18,570 nt of DNA from an uncultured Acetobacteraceae bacterium (lineage in GTDB: Bacteria > Pseudomonadota > Alphaproteobacteria > Acetobacterales > Acetobacteraceae), in assembly GCA_937930165.1 (NCBI GenBank), contig CALGVL010000319.1, positions 1 through 18,570 on the forward strand, written 5' to 3'. Made by a program: the position numbers and the translations under genes. Under the pieces are notes generated by a model. It worked only from the letters and a program-made list of their open reading frames with translations, had not been told where the DNA came from and did not search any database. Positions 14,283 through 18,570 of the stretch are shown piece by piece (the stretch's first letter is position 1; each line of letters begins with the position of its first letter).

Positions 14283-14657
14283 TCACTGCTGCGGCTGGGT
14301 GTTCTGGTGCTGACCGCTGCTGGAAGTGCCGCCGCTTGAGCTGCTCGGCTGTCCACTCGGGCTTCCGGTCATGGATTCGCTGATGCCCAGGGATGCCAGG
14401 GTCTCCCGGTCGAGTTCTCCGGTCGCCTGCAATCCCTTCTGCTGCTGGTAGTTCCGAACCGCGTCGGCCGTATGCGGTCCCCAGCGTCCGTCGGTCTGCC
14501 CGGCATTGAAGCCCTGCTGGTTCAGCTTCTCCTGGACCTCCATGATGATGCTGCTGCCGGGACGTCCCGGCGTCGTCTGCTGGCTCTGCTGCGCGCTGGC
14601 GGGAATTGCCGCAAGCACGCCTGCAGCGACAATCGCTGCACGAACGCTGATCTTCAT
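14283..14657 (-). CDS. secreted peptidoglycan-binding domain protein
   Basis: 124 residues from ATG 14657 (MKISVRAAIVAAGVLAAIPA, then SAQQ). This start gives a clean Sec signal peptide with predicted cleavage after ASA, about residue 22; the frame continues upstream to 14705 but that would bury the signal. After the signal comes one peptidoglycan-binding repeat of the PG_binding_1 type (about residues 37-90): EVQEKLNQQGFNAGQTDG, then RWGPHTADAVRNYQQQKGLQ and LDRETLASLG. The C-terminal 30 residues are a Ser/Gly/Gln linker without domain, so the protein ends in a disordered tail. It probably resides in the periplasm attached to murein; no catalytic domain is fused. GGAAGG lies about 12 bases upstream of the ATG. 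Confidence 0.88.
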   Translation of the reverse strand: MKISVRAAIVAAGVLAAIPASAQQSQQTTPGRPGSSIIMEVQEKLNQQGFNAGQTDGRWGPHTADAVRNYQQQKGLQATGELDRETLASLGISESMTGSPSGQPSSSSGGTSSSGQHQNTQPQQ

Positions 14658-14863
14658 GCCGATTTGCGCCCTTCCAACGGGGTTCCTGCGTCCTCCTCCC
14701 GGCAATTTCCGGGGAGAGGAGACGCGCGGCTAAGCAACCGGCCTCGGCGCCGTCGGTTCGAGCGCCAACGGTCCAGGCGCAGGATCGTGGTGGAGCCATG
14801 GCGAGTGACGGCACGGGCAGGGGGCCACGCACCACGCCGGATCGGCATCTTGCGAGAAGAGGA

Positions 14864-14938
14864 TGGCTCCGGCGGTTGGATTCGAACCAACGACCAACGG
14901 ATTAACAGTCCGCTGCGCTACCGCTGCGCCACGCCGGA
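14864..14938 (-). tRNA. tRNA-Asn(GTT)
   Basis: Full cloverleaf on the minus strand, 75 nt with encoded CCA. Acceptor arms TCCGGCG / CGCCGGA pair perfectly, discriminator G, T-arm GTTGG-TTCGAAT-CCAAC, anticodon loop CTGTTAA with anticodon GTT (plus-strand 14904-14906). Lies 72 bp downstream of tRNA-Cys on the same strand, so the two may be one transcript. Confidence 0.97.
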
Positions 14939-15010
14939 TCAGCCATGTGAGGCGGCGCCTATAGCAGGACGCCGCGCGGGAAGGAAGGCCCCAATCGTAC
15001 CCCCGGCGGT

Positions 15011-15084
15011 TGGAGGTCCGGAGCGGAATCGAACCGCTGTACAGGGTTTTGCAGACCCTTGCCTGACCACTCGGCCACCGGACC
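15011..15084 (-). tRNA. tRNA-Cys(GCA)
   Basis: Minus-strand cloverleaf, 74 nt with encoded CCA. Acceptor arms GGTCCGG / CCGGACC, discriminator T, T-arm AGCGG-TTCGATT-CCGCT, anticodon stem AGGGT / ACCCT with loop CTGCAAA, anticodon GCA (plus-strand 15050-15052). Its upstream DNA carries a candidate promoter. Confidence 0.97.
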
Positions 15085-15130
15085 GCCCCGCATAGGGGAC
15101 ACCCGCCGGCGCGGCCGCCGGCGGGCCCCC

Positions 15131-15159
15131 TCTATCGGGCCACCGGCCGGCGAGGTCAA
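15131..15159 (-). promoter_or_regulatory. candidate promoter of the tRNA-Cys / tRNA-Asn pair
   Basis: On the minus strand TTGACC (plus 15154-15159), exactly 17 bp spacer, then GATAGA (plus 15131-15136; weak, 3 of 6). The tRNA-Cys 5' end lies 46 bp further on; the leader between them contains a 9 bp GC hairpin (15102-15110 with 15117-15125). Confidence 0.35.
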
Positions 15160-15182
15160 GCTGCCACGCCGCACGCAGCCGC

Positions 15183-15212
15183 TTGGCGCCGTGCCGGGGC
15201 GGCCCCTATAAC
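15183..15212 (+). promoter_or_regulatory. candidate promoter of the pcm gene
   Basis: TTGGCG (15183-15188) and TATAAC (15207-15212; 5 of 6) with an 18 bp spacer, followed by GGAGG at 15225-15229 and the ATG at 15240. The short leader of about 20 nt fits well. Confidence 0.4.
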
Positions 15213-15239
15213 GCCGCGGCCTCCGGAGGTGCTGAATTG

Positions 15240-15896
15240 ATGGACTATGCGGATGCGCGGCGGCGCATGGTGGACGGACAGTTGCGGCCGAACCGGGTGA
15301 CCGACCCGCGGGTACTGGACGCGATGCGGGAATTGCCGCGGGAGCGCTTCCTCCCGCCCGGCCTGCACAGCCGAGCCTATACGGATGAGGATGTGCCGCT
15401 GCCCGGCGGCCGCGCCATGCTGGAGCCGATGGTCACCGCGCGCCTGGCGCAACTGGCCGCTATCCGGCCCGGCGACCGCGCGCTGGTGGTCTGCGCCGGC
15501 ACCGGCTACGGCGCCGCGGTCCTGGCCTCGATGGGCGCGCAGGTCGTGGCGCTGGAAGATGACCCGGATCTCGCCGAGATCGCGCGGGAGGCTTTGTCGG
15601 CCTGTCTGCCGGCCGGGGCGGTGCGCCTCGTCTCCGGCCGGCCGGCCGAGGGACATGCCGCCGGCGCCCCCTATGACGTCATCCTGATCGAGGGCGAGGT
15701 GCCCGAGATTCCGGAAAGCCTGTCCTCCCAGCTGGCGGAGGGCGGCAGGCTGGTCACGGTTGTCGGCCGCGGCAATCGCCAGGGGGCGGCGGTGCTGGGG
15801 CGGCGGTTGGGCACCAGCTTTACCGTCACGCCCACCTTCGACTGCGCGACCCCCGCCCTGCCTGCCTTCGCCCCGGCACCGGGCTTCGTCTTCTGA
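15240..15896 (+). CDS. protein-L-isoaspartate O-methyltransferase family protein
   Basis: 218 residues from ATG 15240, with GGAGG 10 bp upstream; the frame opens at 15183, but that part overlaps the promoter. SAM-dependent methyltransferase of the Pcm (PCMT) family: family-typical N-terminus MDYADARRRMVDGQLRPNRV, the block RERFLPP, and SAM-binding motif I as VVCAGTGYGAAVLA (about residues 83-96), with an acidic residue ending the next strand (ALEDD). Intact Pcm repairs isoaspartyl residues in damaged proteins. This alphaproteobacterial paralogue, encoded just before tolC, is shorter in the substrate loop, and its motif I reads CAGTGYG in place of the more usual GTGSGY, so the repair activity itself is not proven. 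It is followed by 292 bp before tolC, with a hairpin at 15971-15991. Confidence 0.88.
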   Translation: MDYADARRRMVDGQLRPNRVTDPRVLDAMRELPRERFLPPGLHSRAYTDEDVPLPGGRAMLEPMVTARLAQLAAIRPGDRALVVCAGTGYGAAVLASMGAQVVALEDDPDLAEIAREALSACLPAGAVRLVSGRPAEGHAAGAPYDVILIEGEVPEIPESLSSQLAEGGRLVTVVGRGNRQGAAVLGRRLGTSFTVTPTFDCATPALPAFAPAPGFVF

Positions 15897-15970
15897 AACA
15901 GGCACCGGCGCTGGGCCAGGCGCCCGGAGCCTCGATTGCACGCCCGGTTGGGCAAGGGCGGGTCGGTTCG

Positions 15971-15991
15971 CGGGACAGGGATCCTGTCCCG
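15971..15991 (+). terminator. hairpin between pcm and tolC
   Basis: CGGGACAGG (15971-15979) and CCTGTCCCG (15983-15991) form a perfect 9 bp stem with a 3 nt loop, 75 bp after the pcm stop. No T-run. The rest of this 292 bp spacer shows no gene. Confidence 0.45.
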
Positions 15992-16188
15992 GCCCGCCTC
16001 CACCCTCGGGCGATGATAGTGTTTCCGTCCGGCCCGGACGCGCTATGTTGCGCATCGAACATGTGACGCGCGGCCGTGACCGCCTCGCTTCCCTCCGGGC
16101 TGCCGGATCGGGAAGCGATCCGGTAATGTCCGCGCAGGGTGGCCGCGCCAAGGGGCGGCGGCTGCCGCGACGGAAGGATCTGCCGACG

Positions 16189-17628
16189 ATGACGTTGTTC
16201 CGCCTCGGTCTGGCCCGCCCCGCCTTGGCGCTGACCACCGCCCTGCTCGCGCCGGCGGCCCTGATCGCCACAGCCCCGGCAGCACGGGCGCAGACGCTGC
16301 AGGAAGCGCTGGCCTATGCCTATTCCAACAACCCCACACTGCTGGCCGCCCGGGCCCAGCTCCGTGCCGTGGACGAGAATGTCCCGCAGGCGCTCGCCGG
16401 CTGGCGCCCTAGCGTGACCATCAGCAGCACTGCTGGCGCGGTGGATCTCCACACGCGGTCGCTGGCCAGGGTGGGCGGCCAGCAATTCGGCGCGCATAAC
16501 CATATCGATACCGGCCTGTTCACCAACAGCGTCACCGTTACCCAGCCCATCTTTCGCGGCGGCCGCACCGTCGCCTCCACCCGCCGGGCGGAGAACCAGG
16601 TGCTGGCCCAGCGCGCCCGGCTGCTGGCGACCGAGCAGCAGGTGATGCAGGACACGGTGAATGCCTATGTCGCGGTGATCCGCGACCAGGAACTGCTGCG
16701 CCTGAACATCAACAACGAGCAGGTCCTGACCGAGCAGCTCCGCGCCACCAACGAACGCTTCCGCGTGGGTGAGATCACCCGCACCGACGTGGCGCAGGCG
16801 GAGTCCCGGCTTGCCGCCGCCCGCGCCGCCCGGTCCCAGGCGGAAGGCAATCTGCAGATCAGCCGCGCCACCTTCCAGCGCCTTGTCGGCATCGCGCCGC
16901 AGCGGCTGACGGCGCCGCAGCCGCTTCGCCTGCCGACCACCAGCGCACAGGAGGCGGCACAGCTTGCCGCCGCCAACAACCCGAATGTCGTGGCTGCGTT
17001 GTTCGATGAGGCCGGGGCGCGGGACAATGTGGACATCCAGATTTCGGCCCTCCTGCCGCAAGTCAGCGTGCAGGGCACCGCTTTCCGCAACGACAACTCC
17101 ATTACGACAGGGCCGCACAGCCGGCAGATCGGCAGCCAGGTGGTGGCCAGCCTGACCGTGCCAATCTACCAGGGCGGCGCCGAATACTCGGCGGTGCGGC
17201 AGGCCCGGCAAGCAGCCCAGCAGGCGCGGCAGGTCGTGGACGACCAGCGCCGCACTGCGGCGCAGACCGCGACCCAGGCTTGGGAGCAGCTGCAGGCGGC
17301 CCGGGCACAGGTCGAGTCGGTGCGGGCGGCGATCCGCGCTTCCGAGATCGCACTGGACGGCGTGCAGCGCGAGGCCATCGTCGGCAGCCGTACCACCCTG
17401 GACGTGCTGAATGCCGAGCAGGAATTGCTGAACAATCGTACCAACCTGGTGCAGGCCCTGGCGACTGTCGTTTCCCAGTCCTACATCCTTGCGGCCGCCA
17501 TCGGCCGGCTGACCGCACAGGATCTCGGCCTGCCGGTCGAGCCCTATGACATGCGCGCCTATTATCGGGAGGTGCGCAACCGCTGGATCGGCCTGGGTGA
17601 TTATTCGGACGTCGCGGAGCGCCGCTGA
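16189..17628 (+). CDS. tolC: TolC-family outer-membrane channel protein
   Basis: 479 residues from ATG 16189, GGAAGGA 10 bp upstream. The frame is open far upstream, but only this start gives a signal peptide: MTLFRLGLARPALALTTALL with cleavage after AARA, about residue 34. The mature N-terminus QTLQEALAYAYSNNPTLLAA is the classical TolC opening. Two outer-membrane-efflux repeats follow: long coiled-coil helices rich in Ala/Gln/Arg/Glu (LRATNERFRVGEITRTDVAQ in the first; REAIVGSRTTLDVLNAEQEL in the second) with beta-strand segments SVTVTQPIFRGGRT and ASLTVPIYQGG. The trimer forms the outer-membrane duct for type I secretion and RND efflux. The stop overlaps the popZ-like start by one base (TGATG), so both are co-transcribed. 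Confidence 0.95.
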   Translation: MTLFRLGLARPALALTTALLAPAALIATAPAARAQTLQEALAYAYSNNPTLLAARAQLRAVDENVPQALAGWRPSVTISSTAGAVDLHTRSLARVGGQQFGAHNHIDTGLFTNSVTVTQPIFRGGRTVASTRRAENQVLAQRARLLATEQQVMQDTVNAYVAVIRDQELLRLNINNEQVLTEQLRATNERFRVGEITRTDVAQAESRLAAARAARSQAEGNLQISRATFQRLVGIAPQRLTAPQPLRLPTTSAQEAAQLAAANNPNVVAALFDEAGARDNVDIQISALLPQVSVQGTAFRNDNSITTGPHSRQIGSQVVASLTVPIYQGGAEYSAVRQARQAAQQARQVVDDQRRTAAQTATQAWEQLQAARAQVESVRAAIRASEIALDGVQREAIVGSRTTLDVLNAEQELLNNRTNLVQALATVVSQSYILAAAIGRLTAQDLGLPVEPYDMRAYYREVRNRWIGLGDYSDVAERR

Positions 17629-18137
17629 TGCCTGAGGAACGGCCACACCCTTCCGGCCCCACCCCTGCCCAGCCGGGCGGGGGCGACCCGAGCATGGAGG
17701 ACATCCTCGCCTCCATCCGGCGCATCCTGAACGAGGACGAGCCGGGCGCCACCCCACCCGCCGAGCCGGCCGCCGGCCCCGCTCCGGCGCAGCCGGGCCA
17801 GGAGCCCTTGAACCTGACCGAGGAGATGCTGGTAAGCGGACTGCCGCAACAGCCAGGAACGCCGGAGCCGCCCCCCTCGGCACAGCCTGCCCCCCCGCGG
17901 GCATTGGGCGAGGATACCTTGCTGGCCCCCGCCGTGGCCGCTGCCGCCAGCGCCTCGGTCGGGCATCTGCTGCGGGCGGTGGCGGCGGAGCGCAGCAGCG
18001 CCGTCAGCCGCGGTGGCCCCACCATCGAGGACGTGGTGCGGGAGGAATTGCGGCCGATGCTGAAGGAATGGCTCGACCAGCATCTGCCGGGGCTGGTCGA
18101 ACGCCTGGTGGCGACCCGGGAACCAGCGGTTCGGTGA
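17628..18137 (+). CDS. popZ: PopZ-like protein (DUF2497)
   Basis: 169 residues. Two conserved ends flank a Pro/Ala/Gly-rich disordered centre: an N-terminal helix SMEDILASIRRILNEDE (about residues 22-38) and a C-terminal helical block TIEDVVREELRPMLKEWLDQ then HLPGLVERLV (about 132-161). This is the architecture of PopZ, the polar organising protein of Alphaproteobacteria: the N-terminal helix binds client proteins and the C-terminal helices drive oligomerisation at the cell pole, where PopZ anchors the ParB-parS centromere. ATG overlaps the tolC stop by one base. The tolC-popZ neighbourhood is common in this class. Gene symbol by architecture and context; the pole-organising function is inferred from Caulobacter. 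Confidence 0.88.
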   Translation: MPEERPHPSGPTPAQPGGGDPSMEDILASIRRILNEDEPGATPPAEPAAGPAPAQPGQEPLNLTEEMLVSGLPQQPGTPEPPPSAQPAPPRALGEDTLLAPAVAAAASASVGHLLRAVAAERSSAVSRGGPTIEDVVREELRPMLKEWLDQHLPGLVERLVATREPAVR

Positions 18138-18408
18138 CCGTGCACCGGCATCCGTGAGCTGGAGAAGCCGCGGTGTCCGGGTGGTGTTGCTGGGCGCTGT
18201 CCCGGCCGCTGGGGGCCGGTCGGTGGAACTGGGGAAGGCGCACGAGAACTGCGGGTGGCGTCGGCGCGGCCGCACCGATCGAGAGCACGACTGTGACCAC
18301 GCTCACCCGCCGATCGAGTGATGTTCTCGCCACCACGGGGGACGGCACCTCAAGCGCATTCGCGAATCCGTCGAAACACATTACGAACATCAGGGAGGCG
18401 GGGCGCGG

Positions 18409-18570
18409 ATGCATGGACCGGAAGCCAGTCGCATTCCAACCGCTTCCGCCCTGTCGTCGGCAGCAGGCCACCCGCAACTGGGGCCGAACGGCAACGGCGC
18501 ATCACCGGCCGATTTGATCGCGCTGCACGAGTCGATCGCCAAGCTGCTGGCCGTCCAGGGCAACTGGAAG
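18409..18570 (+). CDS. unidentified gene, N-terminal part, runs off the right edge
   Basis: The frame ATG 18409 is open to the end of the window, 54 codons, with GGGAGG (18393-18398) 10 bp upstream. It reads MHGPEASRIPTASALSSAAG, a low-complexity Ser/Ala/Gly/Pro stretch, then SPADLIALHESIAKLLAVQG, probably an amphipathic helix. I do not recognise it. It does not look like the N-terminus of valyl-tRNA synthetase, the expected next gene after popZ in many Alphaproteobacteria. The 271 bp spacer 18138-18408 shows no gene of its own; it has a 10 bp palindrome ATTCGCGAAT at 18358-18367. Confidence 0.5.
   Translation, partial: MHGPEASRIPTASALSSAAGHPQLGPNGNGASPADLIALHESIAKLLAVQGNWK

Noticed and set aside
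15826..17904. 692-codon open frame on the minus strand
   Set aside because: Antisense to tolC and popZ; no recognisable domain and shadow-type composition.
1..18570. CRISPR array, insertion sequence or integrase
   Set aside because: No spaced repeat array, no transposase or integrase motifs and no terminal inverted repeats were seen. The only tandem repeat noted is the 11 bp duplication at 550-571.

Overview
The window reads as chromosome of a GC-rich alphaproteobacterium. The gene order protein-L-isoaspartate methyltransferase - TolC - PopZ/DUF2497 at 15.2-18.1 kb is an alphaproteobacterial hallmark, and the GC content and protein character fit Rhodospirillales, perhaps Acetobacteraceae close to Roseomonas. 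The genus is an inference; no 16S rRNA gene is present.

Left part (1-4.7 kb): the C-terminal end of a probable phage-derived protein, a 400 bp spacer with a perfect TATAAT and an 18-codon mini-ORF, a ThDP-dependent acetolactate-synthase-like enzyme on the + strand, two hairpins in the convergent gap, and a gamma-glutamyltransferase-family protein on the - strand.

Core (4.7-13.0 kb): a carbon-phosphorus (C-P) lyase locus. On the - strand phnG-phnH-phnI-phnJ-phnK-phnL-phnM and a 2H phosphoesterase (DUF1045-type) are packed with 4 bp overlaps or a 1 bp gap, so they are surely one operon; the GGT-family gene may be its last member. Divergently, a GntR/HutC-type repressor (phnF) is followed 2 bp later by a second, divergent phnM-like gene. 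The 73 bp between phnG and phnF holds a 20 bp inverted repeat containing GTCTAGAC, which fits the HutC-subfamily operator consensus GTnTAnAC, placed over mirror-image promoter elements. PhnG-H-I and PhnL attach phosphonate to ribose triphosphate, PhnM removes pyrophosphate, PhnJ breaks the C-P bond, and the 2H protein may open the resulting cyclic ribose phosphate. No phnN, phnP or phnCDE transporter gene lies in the window.

Decay zone (13.0-14.2 kb): one small membrane protein, then frameshifted remains of a metallophosphoesterase gene and of a cupredoxin gene, both on the - strand. Neither has an intact reading frame.

Right part (14.25-18.57 kb): a secreted peptidoglycan-binding protein, tRNA-Asn(GTT) and tRNA-Cys(GCA) on the - strand, then pcm, a TolC-family outer-membrane channel gene and a popZ-like gene on the + strand, and the first 54 codons of an unidentified gene running off the right edge.
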